The translations under genes and the position numbers were made by a program. A stretch of 64,000 bases of DNA from Gamsiella multidivaricata. Taxonomy: Eukaryota; Mortierellomycota; Mortierellomycetes; Mortierellales; Mortierellaceae. The stretch spans positions 238,501 through 302,500 of the forward strand of contig NW_026251712.1 in NCBI RefSeq assembly GCF_025024155.1, given 5' to 3'. The notes below the pieces were generated by a model. The model ran no database searches. It saw only the letters and a program-made list of their open reading frames with translations, and was not told where the DNA came from. Of this stretch, positions 12,096 to 23,108 are shown one piece after another. The first letter of the stretch is position 1. Each line of letters starts with the position of its first letter.

Positions 12096-13952
12096 ATGGA
12101 CTCATTACCAACACGACCTGTTAACAGTCATGCAGAGCCACAGGCCTCGGCAGCGGCCCCAGAGCTCACTACTTCTGGAAAGCTGAAAAAGAGATTTGTT
12201 GGCAAGGCTAGGAGGCAGCAGCAGCAATCAGCCGAAGGCTCCGACCCAACCATCGAAGACTCTGCCGTGGCTATTAGAGATTGTAAGGCTCACACTTCTC
12301 TTGTGGATCGATATTACCTATTGCGGAATGTCATCCTGCTTCGACGCCAGACCGCTACCTAATCAGGATCGTCAACTGGCTTCTTGTTTCTTCTCCCCTC
12401 TAGCAACAAAAAGTGCGGGATCCAACGGTAGACCAAGAGTCGCAAACCAGGTGCCCGACGAGATCCTGAACGATGCCAAGCTGAATCTTGCCATTGAGCA
12501 ACTCCCAGCCAACTACAGCTTCGAGATTCATAAGACAGTCTGGAGCGTACGGAAGGCAGGAGCGAAGAAAGGTATGACACCGTAATCGAATTGTCGAATG
12601 GCTCTTTCATCATGCTGGCATTTCGACATTAATCTTCTTGCTCTATTTGCAATAGTGGCACTGCAGTTCCCAGAGGGCTTACTGATATTTGCCTGTACTA
12701 TATCGGATATCTTGGAAAAGTTCTGCGGCGTCGAGACTTTAGTCATGGGAGATGTCACTTACGGAGCATGCTGCATCGACGACTTCACGGCAGTGGCCTT
12801 GGGATGTGATTTTATGGTTCATTATGGCCACAGCTGTCTCGGTAGGCAACACGACTCTTTTGTCTAAAATGTGCGTTCATTTAACATTTATGCTTGTACT
12901 AACTTGCGATCCCTCGCTTTTTTGACCACCTAGTTCCTGTGGACGTAACGACTATCAAGACGCTCTATGTCTTTGTGGATATCGGAATCGACGTTCAACA
13001 TTTTATCGCAACTGTCCGCAAAAACTTTGAGCGTGGCTCCAAACTCGTCCTTGTCGGCGTAATCCAATTCGTACAGGCGATTCAGTCTGCGCGCCGGGAA
13101 CTCGAAATCGACTATGTGCTCAATGTCCCACAGGCGAAACCGCTATCACCAGCCGAGATCTTGGGTTGCACATCACCACAGTTGCCAAAGAACGAGGATG
13201 CGTTGATCTTTTTGGGAGATGGACGGTTTCATTTAGAGTCAATCATGATTCATAATCCGGATCTGCCGGCATTCAGATATGATCCGTACAGCAAAAAGTT
13301 CACGAGAGAGAGGTACGATCATGCGGATATGCATTCATTGAGAAAGCATGCGATCGAGACCGCCAAGAAGGCCAAGCGTTTCGGATTAATCTTAGGAACT
13401 CTGGGACGGCAAGGAAGCACATCGATCCTCGAGGTAAGGGTGCTGTTAATCGTATTATTTTAACGGCACTATGTGATATAATGCTCTTGACGGCACTAAA
13501 CTAATGTCTACCTATGTTATAAACATCTTTTATAGCACATGGAGATGAAGCTGAAGGAGCGCGGCTGTGACTATACCATCATCCTGTTGTCTGAGATCTT
13601 TCCAGGAAAGCTGGCCATGTTTGAGGACATGGATGCATTTATTCAAATTGCTTGTCCACGTCTATCGATCGATTGGGGCTACGCATTTACAAAGCCATTG
13701 TTAACACCGTATGAGGCCTCGGTCGTGTTCGAGTCCGTAGCCTGGCAGGAGGTCTATCCCATGGACTTTTACTCAAACGATTCGCTGGGACCCTGGACAG
13801 TCAATCATGGAAGAAATATTAAGAAAAAACCAGCAATGGGAGCAAAGACCTTGAAGTCAAATACAAGAGTGAAAGATGTGTCCCCTTCTGCAGAGGAACC
13901 GTCGGAGCCCGCGTCACCAGTATCAGCATCAATACCAGCACCAGCTTCGTAG
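12096..13952 (+). CDS. dph1: Diphthamide biosynthesis protein 1 (radical 3-amino-3-carboxypropyl transferase subunit)
   Basis: Dph1 with Dph2 forms the [4Fe-4S] enzyme that transfers the 3-amino-3-carboxypropyl group of S-adenosylmethionine to a histidine of elongation factor 2. Visible parts: a variable N-terminus ([11 protein letters not shown]...), then NQVPDEIL and [31 protein letters not shown] with the first cluster cysteine, [19 protein letters not shown], and ILGTLGRQG in the third repeat. The last exon (about 13536 to 13952) has SEIFPGKL, the cluster cysteine in [11 protein letters not shown], and YPMDFYSND. Introns lie near 12282-12405, 12573-12656, 12842-12935 and 13434-13535. The Ser/Pro/Ala-rich tail is not conserved in the family. 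Confidence 0.95.
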
Positions 13953-14103
13953 TCCGTAATAAATATTATGCATCACGTGTTTTTGAAGGTGCTGGCTGAC
14001 ACGAACACTTGGCGCTCTCTACCCTCTGTGTGTCCTCTCCTGCACTGACCGAGACCGTTGCATCACCCCCCGCTGTCCTTCTTGAACCACACAAAACGAA
14101 ACC

Positions 14104-15365
14104 ATGTCGAACAAGGGTGCTTACAGTGCCATCGAAATTGACGATGATGAGGTACTACAGGACAGACATTCATTTGACAGCTCTTATGAACTGGAAGCAA
14201 CATCTGGACGCGAATGCAGGACTTTTATAATTTGGGCAGTGGACACACAGGATGGAAACCCTGAGATATCGTCTGCAGCTTGAACTGTTATCAAGTATTT
14301 ATTCCAAGACAAGAAACCTAACACCCAACACCTCTGCTCTTTTGTTCTTTAGCTTCAATTTCAGAGTATGTTGCCTGAACACACCTTCAATGATGATGCC
14401 ACAGGAACGACAAAGCAACTACTTTGAAGCGGACAACGGACGGCATAGGGCAATCCAAGGACGCGCTTGCTCAGGATGTCCTTGGACTTTATGGCGCACT
14501 GCTATTGGAACTTAAATGAGCAAATGCATTCCAGGAACTCGTCTTTTTCTCCACGGACGTCAAGACGAGTACATCTTTGAATGGGATATCAACAAACACT
14601 GCTGCACAGCCATCGCCTATGGCCACTTTAACTTGACCTAATCTCTGGAGGCATCTCGTGTGCACGTAAAGACGCGTCTCGGAATAAAGGCTATTTAATG
14701 GCGGCGTATTCACACAAGAACGACAGCACCGCCTCGTCAATCGAATTCCCAATTGCGCCAGTGTTTTCTTGCGCCTTAACACCCAGACATCTCTTTTCCT
14801 TCTTCTTCTTCTTCTTCTTCTTCACGCTCTTCCAAGGCTTTGCCTCGTCGTCCAATTCACCGAGCGCATCTGGCAATATCTCGTCCTCGTCCAACAACAC
14901 GCCGCAAACAAGGCCAGCAGGTACATAATTCTTTTTCAAGTGTACTTGTACCGCTGTCTTCTTTTTTTTTTTCTTTACCAGAAGCATGAAAACAATCGTT
15001 CTGAGAAGTCTTGCCTTGCTCGGTTTTCATGGAATAGGATTTGGATCAGCGGGCGTGTTTGATCCGCACAGAGAAATTCAAGGCCAGACTCTCAGCAAAC
15101 CCATTTGGTCAGTTCAGTATTACTCCAAATTCTTTGATGTCGATACAGCTCAGGTAATAATTAATACACCAACTTAGTTTTTTTTTTTTTTTTTTTTTTT
15201 TTTGAGAAATGACAACGACAGCTTACTCAGTTGCGGTTTAAATAATCGGTACTCATAGGTGATGGAGAGATGTATGGCGAGCATCATCCCCAAGGGCAAA
15301 TTCCTGGATGTGATGGAGGGGGGTCCCGACTTGTATGGTAAGGGTGTCGTATATTCTACTCCATT

Positions 15366-15407
<42 letters not shown>

Positions 15408-15982
15408 CCCCTATGGAAACCGATTTGATTAATGCTAGCTCCTGCATACATACAACTTCATTTATAGGTCCCTTCTGGATCGCGACAACGGTCATCTTTG
15501 TCCTCTTCGTGACCTCCTCCATCGCCGAGTCTATCAGCGCCCACATGTCATCTACGCCCTACAGCTACGACTTTCGCCAGTTGACCTTCGCCTTTGGTAC
15601 GATCTACATGTATGCTTTCCTGGTGCCCGCTATGATCTGGGGTGCCACCAAATACTTTGGCTGCCAACCCGACTTGCTTGAGATGCTTGCATTGTACGGT
15701 TATGGCCTCACGGTGTGGATCCCCGTCGCGGTTCTGAGCATCTTCCCCTGGAACTTGCTTCGCTGGGCTCTGGTCTTGGCCGGCGCAGGCATATCTGGCT
15801 TATTCTTGGTCAGGAACTTGTATCCCGTCTTGTCGAGGGCTGAGGCGCACACAAGCAAAGTCATCTTGATCCTGGTCATCGGTTTGCATGCCATCCTGGC
15901 CTTGCTCCTGAAGTACAAGTTCTTTGCGTATAACGTCACCGTGCCCGGGAATACTGCCCCTGTGGATCCCCCTTCCTCCTGA
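14104..15982 (+). CDS. Yip1-domain Golgi membrane protein, YIPF1/YIPF2 type
   Basis: Yip1-family proteins span Golgi/ER membranes five times and associate with Rab GTPases. The C-terminal exons are clear. An exon ending at 15153 encodes KPIWSVQYYSKFFDVDTAQ, followed by a GTAATA donor. The exon at 15259-15337 encodes VMERCMASIIPKGKFLDVM and GGPDLY. The last exon, 15468-15982, opens with GPFWIATTVIF and contains five hydrophobic segments plus the LYGYGL..WIPVAVL signature. The N-terminus probably starts at 14104 (MSNKGAYSAIEIDDDE, then a GT donor). An exon near 14353 (LQFQSMLPEHTFNDD) and Ser/Asn-rich coding near 14840-14925 are likely, but their borders are unresolved. Its two last introns contain a T26 (15178-15203) and an A37 (15367-15403) run. 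Confidence 0.88.
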
Positions 15983-16511
15983 ATAACAGAGTAGAAACAA
16001 GTATCACAATAAGATACTCAATCAAATGAACAGATTTTACTATTCTCATTGTATTCGTACGGATTTCAGCGCGTTTCGCGTCTGCCTCCCACAAGTTTGT
16101 AAACGCAGACCGACCACGCTCACTGTTCAATCTTCAGACTCGTTCTAACAAAAGCTCGAGAGGCTCAGGGAGAGAATAAAGGCTACGCGTGGTTACAACT
16201 AGCGTCATCTTTTGGATGCGCGTGCTTGAGTAGCTAGCTAGCTGTCTTTCGGCGCAGAAACTACGGAACATACGAAAAATTACCCACAGATCGCGTCGAT
16301 TGGCTACATCCAATAGTTTTTTTTTTTTTTTTTTTTTTTCGATTCAAAGACAAAGTAATTCATTTTTTATTTTTGTGTGCTTTTTACAACTATGTACAGA
16401 GATACGTCGTGAATTGCCTAGGATGAAGATGTTTACAATGGGTTGCCGTCATGCTGTGCGAAAATGATAGAACGATGAAAAGAACGATTAATGGGACCAG
16501 GAGACCGATAA
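15983..16511. other. Intergenic between converging genes
   Basis: This 529-bp stretch separates the 3' ends of the YIPF gene and the F-box gene. It has a 23-base T run at 16317-16339. No coding sequence is supported. Confidence 0.5.
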
Positions 16512-19500
16512 CTATGCCACAACCTCCACGGTCGCTGTCGAGATCATGGGTTCGTCCTCTGTGACGACGGCGGCACTCAGCATCTCTTCCTCTAGCTGTT
16601 GTTGTTGTTGCTGCTGGCCTTGCGGTGGTTGCTCAGAATGCTGCTCTGGTGACCCTTCGCCTGCAGGAGCATCTGAACTTGGTGTCCCAGACGCGTTACT
16701 GTTATCCACGCTGTCGCCAGTGGAGCTAGCGTTCGATTCACCCGTGATGATGCTCGTCCTCATTCTCCACGCCGGCAGTTCTGGTCCCCTCTCCATTGTC
16801 AACCGGGTCATCATCATGTCGTGCTCGTTCTCGACCCAGATACGACTTTTCTTGCGTCCCTGTCGAGCCAAATCCGCCTGTCGCTCGCACGCAAGCGTCT
16901 TGATTTTGCTCATGGTCGCCAGTGATAGATGCGTACAGCATTCGACATTCACCTGCTCCAGCCTCGACTCACGAGTCCATGTGAGCGCCTTGTCCTCTGC
17001 TTCTGCTTCTTCTTCTGCTTCGGATACATTGCACACGGGCGTCTCATCCGACCTTGTCTCTGTGGAAGCTGAAGATGGGGTCTCTGCCTCGCTTGCTGTA
17101 CAAGTATCGTCAGCGCTTGTGATGGTTGGCGTGGCTTGTGAGTCATAAGATACCTGCTCACTCTCCATCGTGCACTCTGGAGTGCCACCTGTAGCTGGTG
17201 GTCCCTGGATTGCCTGCTCACCAGTAGTATAAACAGAGGTGCTCATAGAGACCGCCATCGGATCTAATTCATTATCATTCACTTGCATCGATGGAATGGG
17301 GAGAGGAGGGAGCAATGGCATGCAATCGAATAAGGCTTGACTGCCTGTCTCTGCTGTTGAAAGCAACACCTGGCCACTTTGCGCCTGACCCATGATGTTG
17401 GCCGACGATCCGGAGGATGAGGACGAGGAGGATGCGGAGGAGGATGTGGATCCATATGACGACGAATACGTCGGCGCAAGCGACGTGAAAATCGTCGAAA
17501 CATTGTCTTGGTAATTGTCACCAAAGTCGCGGTCAATATAGACCTCCTTGCCCTTCGGTTCCTTGGACCGCGCATATCGGCTGCCATCCTCGTCCTCATC
17601 ACCTTCGTCAATATCGTTGGCGGTGCCCATCATCGCGCGCTCTATCTCTGCCTCCTCGTCGTCCACGTCAGTCATATCCATGTCTTCGCCTTCTGCGTTG
17701 TCCTGGTCGCCATGGATGCCCTTGTAAGAGCTATTGCGATGATATCTCTGAAGATCCAAGCACATGTCTAGATCCATGCCCGTATCCTCGTCCACACCCA
17801 TCAACAAATCCATCTCGATGGCCTCATCCAGATCGAGGTTCATGATCGTACGCAGGTCCATAGCATTTAGGTGGTGGTGGACAAGACCCATCTGCGATTG
17901 TTTCTTGCCTCCGTTTGCAGAATAAACCGGCGTAGCATGCTGCTGATCGCTATCCATATTGGTGTCCATATAATCCTCCTCATCGCCATCTTCGTCGCCC
18001 TTGGCTCGCATATCTACGCCTCGCTTTCGCAAGATATCGGGTCGCTCTTCATCAAGATTCTCTACCGTCTCATCCACTGAATTGTGAAGAGTAGTCGATG
18101 CTTCCTGAGACCACTCTTCCTGCACGACTATCGATTCTTGAACCACTGCTTCTCCCATCTGTATCGTCGCAGGAGTTTGCAGTTGAGAAGACGTAAATAC
18201 TGCGGCGGGTGAGGGAGTTGAAATGGAATCATCCGCAGGAGGACTGACCGGGACTACAGTCGCCTTCTTGACCTCACCCAAGCATCGACAAATGATGTCC
18301 GCGGTGCTCTCTTCAAGATCTGTATAACTCACATTGAGGTACCTCAACATGCCACACTCCCGCAAAACCTTCTTGATCGCCTTTGCAGAAAACTGCCAGT
18401 GATTAACATCCAACAACTCGACATTCTTGCAGTTGAGAGCGATCTGTTCCAGAATATCGTTCGCGAGATCACCGTGCACATCGTGACATCCAAGTGTCAG
18501 TACACGCAAGTTGAGGGCGCAGGATCGACTCAACATAAGGCTCACGTCCTTGGCCTCGGACTCCAGGATGTCAAGACGGAAGCAATCCAAACCCGATGCA
18601 TACTCTCCAATCGCCAGACATGTCTCCGTATTCAAGGTGTCCTCCATGCCCAACAGAATCAGAGCCTTGAGGGTGCCCCTCGCAGACTGAGGTGAAGACG
18701 TGCCCTTCATGATAGCCATCAAGGAATCCGTCTCGATGTCAGAGTTCGAGAAATCGAGGTGCTCCAGTGTCAGCTTGCAAGCCTCGGTCAACTGGAGGAC
18801 TTCTTCGCGGAACAGATGCATGCCTCCGGGTGCTGCAAATTTGACGAGCTTCTTACAGGCCTTCCCGAAGGCTGCTAGATTACAGTTTTGGAAATCGTGA
18901 GACTTGAGCACCAAGGTCTCGAGACTCGACCCATGCACCTTGCCCAGCGTGTCGATTGTCCTGACCAATTCGTGTCCCTGACTGATCTCTCGGTGGTTCT
19001 CGACATGTAACAACTTGAGGCATTGTTGCGCCGCCACGAGACAAGTGAGTGCGTTGTCCGTAACCGAGTAAGAGTGCGGGTAGTGTTGCCAATGAGTCGC
19101 CACTTTGAGACGCTCAATCTTGTGGCAGTTCAGGGCTAAGGAAACGATTAGAGAATCGGAGACGATCGCATAGCGCAGATCCAGATAGACCAGGCTATGT
19201 GTCTGCTCCATCGTCAATGGCCAGGTAGCGAGGAACGGCCTCGAAGACGAGCTGCCTGAAGAGGGTGTCGCAGCGCGCGAGTGGGGATGAGAAAATGCAG
19301 TGGATGCATATGGATGTTGGAACGCATACACTGGATGGGCGTCGTTTGGAATAGATTGCGCTGAGGATGAGGAAGCTGAAGCCAATACAGCTGAGAGGGA
19401 CTGCACGACGACTTGACCGGTAGTCTCTGGGCCAGGCTCCATGAGGGTCGACTCCAGGGTACCTGCCATCTCGCTCCCTCCTTCTGGGGTTGTTGCGTTT

Positions 19501-20603
19501 TCGATCTCCTCAACCACGCTGATCACTCCAGTGTTCTCGTCGACTTCAGCGGTGGCGCCTTGGTCGATCTCTTCAACCACACTGGTTGAGATACCTGCAA
19601 GGTGCGATCCTGGCTGATCCAGCGCGGGCGTAAGTAAGATTGGTGACGGAGGTGATGGAAGGAAAGCGACTTCGGCTGACTGTGTACTATCCGAGTTGAG
19701 AATCTGCAAGAATGATTCGTGTGTGTCGTTGTGATCGCTGCCCGAGTGCGACGAAGGCTCCTCTACTGCGGCCGTGCTTGCGGTAACAGAATGGACCAGT
19801 GGCATTGCAGTCGCAATGGGTTGCTGAACAGGTAACAGCGGAGGTGTTGTCAGCAAACTGACATCGAGAGATGGCATGAACTCATCGTCCGTAACCTGCT
19901 GCATCATGTTGGCCCAATCATCACTGTCGGTGCTTGCGGTGTTTGCAGTGTTAATTGTAGTAGCGGTATCCAGACCAGAGACCGAGCCGTCCGCTATTAC
20001 TCCTTCGGCAGCAAGGGCTGTTGATGCGTTTGTGCCCTCGACTGCAACCTCATCCGCGAAATTGTTGACTGTTGCAGTTGTCATGTGTGCAAAGAGGCAG
20101 CGAGGTAGCCGAGGGGCGTGGCAATGAACAAAATCGTTTAGGTAGGGTCGGTTAGCGAGTAAATGACGAATCAAAAAGTCCTTGGGGGCCTCATTCCTGG
20201 TCCAGCGGAGCCCGGTCAGGGTCTGGATATCAACCTCGGGCAGATCAAAGGTATCGTGCACCCACTTGAGATTGACACTCCTGGCGAAACTGGCGTACGG
20301 GAACGTTGTCTTCGTGGGGTCCGTGCATCCCTGAAATAGAGTCCTGAGCAGGAGCATCGATCCGTGCTTGTCCATAACACGACCCTCCGTGTCAAACTGA
20401 TAGTTGAAGAGATAGGTCCAGGGATGTCGGTATAATTCCTGAAGGGCTGGTCGAGCCCAGTGGCGGGTTGTGAGGGCGCAGTTGAGCAGGTCTTGAGGAT
20501 GCAGGGAAAGATGCATGAAGATTTGGATGACCGGATCAACAGGCAGGACCTCGTTGCCGTCGCGGGCATGGCGATGCTGGCTCAGCGAGGAGGGCGACTC
20601 CAT
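16512..20603 (-). CDS. Large F-box / leucine-rich-repeat protein (1363 aa, intronless)
   Basis: The N-terminal ~50 residues look like an F-box (LPVDPVIQIFMHLSLHPQDL followed by CALTTRHWARPAL), the adaptor motif that binds Skp1 in SCF ubiquitin ligases. A ~300-residue Ser/Thr/Ala-rich, presumably disordered insert (about residues 185-465) follows. Then come about 10 leucine-rich repeats (about 470-770; LDLRYAIVSDSLIVSLALNC, LRVLTLGCHDV, LRYLNVSYTDL), an acidic region rich in Asp and Met, and another disordered stretch. A last LRR-like element (RLEQVNVECCTHLS) lies near the end, before a Gln run. Substrate recognition through the repeats is the usual role of this class; the substrate is unknown. 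An uninterrupted 4.1-kb frame is unusual among these intron-containing neighbours. Confidence 0.92.
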   Translation of the reverse strand: MESPSSLSQHRHARDGNEVLPVDPVIQIFMHLSLHPQDLLNCALTTRHWARPALQELYRHPWTYLFNYQFDTEGRVMDKHGSMLLLRTLFQGCTDPTKTTFPYASFARSVNLKWVHDTFDLPEVDIQTLTGLRWTRNEAPKDFLIRHLLANRPYLNDFVHCHAPRLPRCLFAHMTTATVNNFADEVAVEGTNASTALAAEGVIADGSVSGLDTATTINTANTASTDSDDWANMMQQVTDDEFMPSLDVSLLTTPPLLPVQQPIATAMPLVHSVTASTAAVEEPSSHSGSDHNDTHESFLQILNSDSTQSAEVAFLPSPPSPILLTPALDQPGSHLAGISTSVVEEIDQGATAEVDENTGVISVVEEIENATTPEGGSEMAGTLESTLMEPGPETTGQVVVQSLSAVLASASSSSAQSIPNDAHPVYAFQHPYASTAFSHPHSRAATPSSGSSSSRPFLATWPLTMEQTHSLVYLDLRYAIVSDSLIVSLALNCHKIERLKVATHWQHYPHSYSVTDNALTCLVAAQQCLKLLHVENHREISQGHELVRTIDTLGKVHGSSLETLVLKSHDFQNCNLAAFGKACKKLVKFAAPGGMHLFREEVLQLTEACKLTLEHLDFSNSDIETDSLMAIMKGTSSPQSARGTLKALILLGMEDTLNTETCLAIGEYASGLDCFRLDILESEAKDVSLMLSRSCALNLRVLTLGCHDVHGDLANDILEQIALNCKNVELLDVNHWQFSAKAIKKVLRECGMLRYLNVSYTDLEESTADIICRCLGEVKKATVVPVSPPADDSISTPSPAAVFTSSQLQTPATIQMGEAVVQESIVVQEEWSQEASTTLHNSVDETVENLDEERPDILRKRGVDMRAKGDEDGDEEDYMDTNMDSDQQHATPVYSANGGKKQSQMGLVHHHLNAMDLRTIMNLDLDEAIEMDLLMGVDEDTGMDLDMCLDLQRYHRNSSYKGIHGDQDNAEGEDMDMTDVDDEEAEIERAMMGTANDIDEGDEDEDGSRYARSKEPKGKEVYIDRDFGDNYQDNVSTIFTSLAPTYSSSYGSTSSSASSSSSSSGSSANIMGQAQSGQVLLSTAETGSQALFDCMPLLPPLPIPSMQVNDNELDPMAVSMSTSVYTTGEQAIQGPPATGGTPECTMESEQVSYDSQATPTITSADDTCTASEAETPSSASTETRSDETPVCNVSEAEEEAEAEDKALTWTRESRLEQVNVECCTHLSLATMSKIKTLACERQADLARQGRKKSRIWVENEHDMMMTRLTMERGPELPAWRMRTSIITGESNASSTGDSVDNSNASGTPSSDAPAGEGSPEQHSEQPPQGQQQQQQQLEEEMLSAAVVTEDEPMISTATVEVVA

Positions 20604-23108
20604 GATGCAAATCCGCTTCCGTGGCTCACTTTCAAGAAGCGTTTCTGGTGGGGTTCAAGAGCGTGAATGAAAGAAAGGATAGCAAACAGATGGAGGTGAG
20701 TTTGCTTGCTACCTTTCTTTGGATGATAAAGTGATGGATGTTGAATCAGTGTGCTGTTCCTCCCCTCTGTCCTCGCTATGAAATCGGCCGCCTGTCTTCG
20801 GCTGCCCAAAAGAATGTCTTACCCTTCGGATGTCTCTTGCGGACCCCCTTTATTTTCTCGAGGAAAAAAGGCGACACTGTGAACGGGGACCCAGCACTCT
20901 TATGCGATGAGTCGATGCTGGCCCACTACGTAGTGCCTATTGACAAAAGTCATGTCCAATGTTAGCAACTGCTTGATTTCGATGCCACTGCTGATATCGT
21001 CGACATTGCATAGGAACTGGCGAATCGATATACAAGATATAAATGTCCACAAAGTGCACTGCCAGGCTATTCCAAAAGGCACAACAAACGCCATGGCACC
21101 TTCAAATTGTCTCATCCTTTGACCCTTTTTTACGATTTTCGGCCTATGGCGGCCGACCAGAATATTATGCACAAGTATAGAAATATTGCTTTCTGCCCTG
21201 CAATGTCGAAGGAAACCCCAACCCAATACATGCATGGAAATGACCCATTTAGTGCACTAAGTTTACGGAACAAACAAAAACGGGAGCCGATTGCCACCGT
21301 GTGAAGTAAAATGAAAGTGTACAGCACTCGACGATACGGCGTCCAAAAATATACCCAGGTCATCTGGCCATTACTTTAAACGAGGACTCGTGGTAGTATA
21401 TACCTTCCTCCGGAGAACAACTCGCGGATAAAGAAGCAGATTCAGTGCACCGAGGCGATATGGTCCCAGAGGGGGGATAACTGTAATGAAGCAGGAGAAT
21501 CCACAGCAGGAAGAAGCGGGCGAGGTTGGGCAGGTGAGGGGGGAGGGATGGAAGTACAAGCGATGTGGGACAAGAGTGACTGCATCATATTGGCTTTGTG
21601 CGCAAAAGGGAGCAACTTTGCCCAAATGAGCCCATGCCATGGGACTGCTGGGAGAAGAAAGAGCAAGCGATGGTGCATGGTGCAGGGGTGAGAGACGTTT
21701 ACCTTTTGTTGGCTTTGACGAGACTCGAGGGGCGGGGGCTCAGCAAAACACGTACTGGCAAGACTGGTGATGCTGACGAAGGACTGACTGACTGGTCACA
21801 ACGGGGCTGACTGGCTCGGCGGGTGCTCGATGGTTGACGCAGCCTGTGTTCCTTTGGCGGCGTGTCTGAGTCTGTTGCGTGCGAGGGAAGGAGAGGGGGC
21901 AGGAAGATAAGAAAAGAAGAAGGGGGGAGAAAAAAAAGAAAAAAAAAAGAACTGCGCGCGTACGTGAGGGAATTACTTTTACGTCTTTTTATGGAAGCTT
22001 TGTTGCTTGACGTGTGAGGGTGAGTCAGGGCCTGCGGAAGGAGGTGATGGTGGGGCCAGAGGTCAGGAACGCAGCATGAAGAGGAACGGCGACCGTTGGG
22101 AGTGCAGGCGGGTGAGGTTGAGGCAGTCCAGGGCTGGCAGGGTGTGGGGGAGGCGAGAGGGTGCGTGTGGTGGTGCGTGTGATGAGTGTGGTGCGTGAAG
22201 ATAGAAGGAGGCGTCGGGTGTGGGAATGCGAAGGAAGGGAAAAGAGGAAAGAAGAAAGAAGAGGGGAGGACCAAAGAAGAACACGCAAAAAAAAAGGGAT
22301 GGAGTCGAGGGTTGTATGCTCGAAGCTCGTTCGTCGAGTCGTTTACACCCACTTCACGTACATACACACCGACATCTGAGTGCGGACGTGGATGGATGTC
22401 AGCACGGGCATGATCGTAAAGGGAACGCGCACAGTGCTTATCCTTGGAGAGACGCACTCACCCATCCATTCGTGCAGGCAAAATAAAAACGATGAGGAAG
22501 GAGCCGCCGTAAATGTATTCTGTCCTCCGAGGCACGCCCTACAAGACCACCAATACATTGTACGCAACCACAGGCACCATTCCTGAGCACATTTCTCCTT
22601 GATGCCAAAATATGATGATAAAACATCAAGGGACATTAAATATAAAAAGAAAAATGTGGCGTCCGTGAAGGTCTTTCGCTATGCCAAGGCGCACAAAGTA
22701 AATACTTTTGTCAATACTCGACTCCCTCCCAGGCGCTGAAAGGAGCCTCAATATACGTTGTGTCCTACAGAATTGAGAAATGGACGCGTGATAAAATCGA
22801 GCTCCATGAGCCCAAATTTTATTCCTCTAGGTCCCAGGATCGTAGGAACGTATGCCTCACAACACTCCGCTTCAGCAACGCGTCCACGGTCTATCATTAC
22901 TTTTGTTTATTCGCAAAATGCAAAGAACCTCATGGTTCGACAGCTCAATCGCTTCCTGCATGTCAAGACTTCATCCTCGTAATAAATAAATCCGCCTGCT
23001 AACTTCAATGAGCACTAGTCCTTTCAAAAAACGTCGGTTACTCTTCCTCGTCATCAAATAAAGGTTTCTAATCATAATCTCGGCCCGCTGAATTTTTTTC
23101 TTTCACGC
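20604..23108. other. Long non-coding interval, probable promoter and leader of the F-box gene
   Basis: No convincing gene is present in 2.5 kb. The segment 21890-22290 is strongly purine-rich on the plus strand (pyrimidine-rich on the minus strand, which faces the F-box gene), with runs of A and GGAGGA-type words. Such tracts are common in fungal promoters and 5' leaders. The open frames at 21699-22457 and 20900-21235 have biased composition and no recognisable domain. Confidence 0.45.

Noticed and set aside
21699..22457. A 252-codon minus-strand frame, Ser/Pro/His-rich
   Set aside because: It lies in the purine/pyrimidine-skewed tract; composition alone explains the lack of stops, and no motif or homologous pattern is seen.
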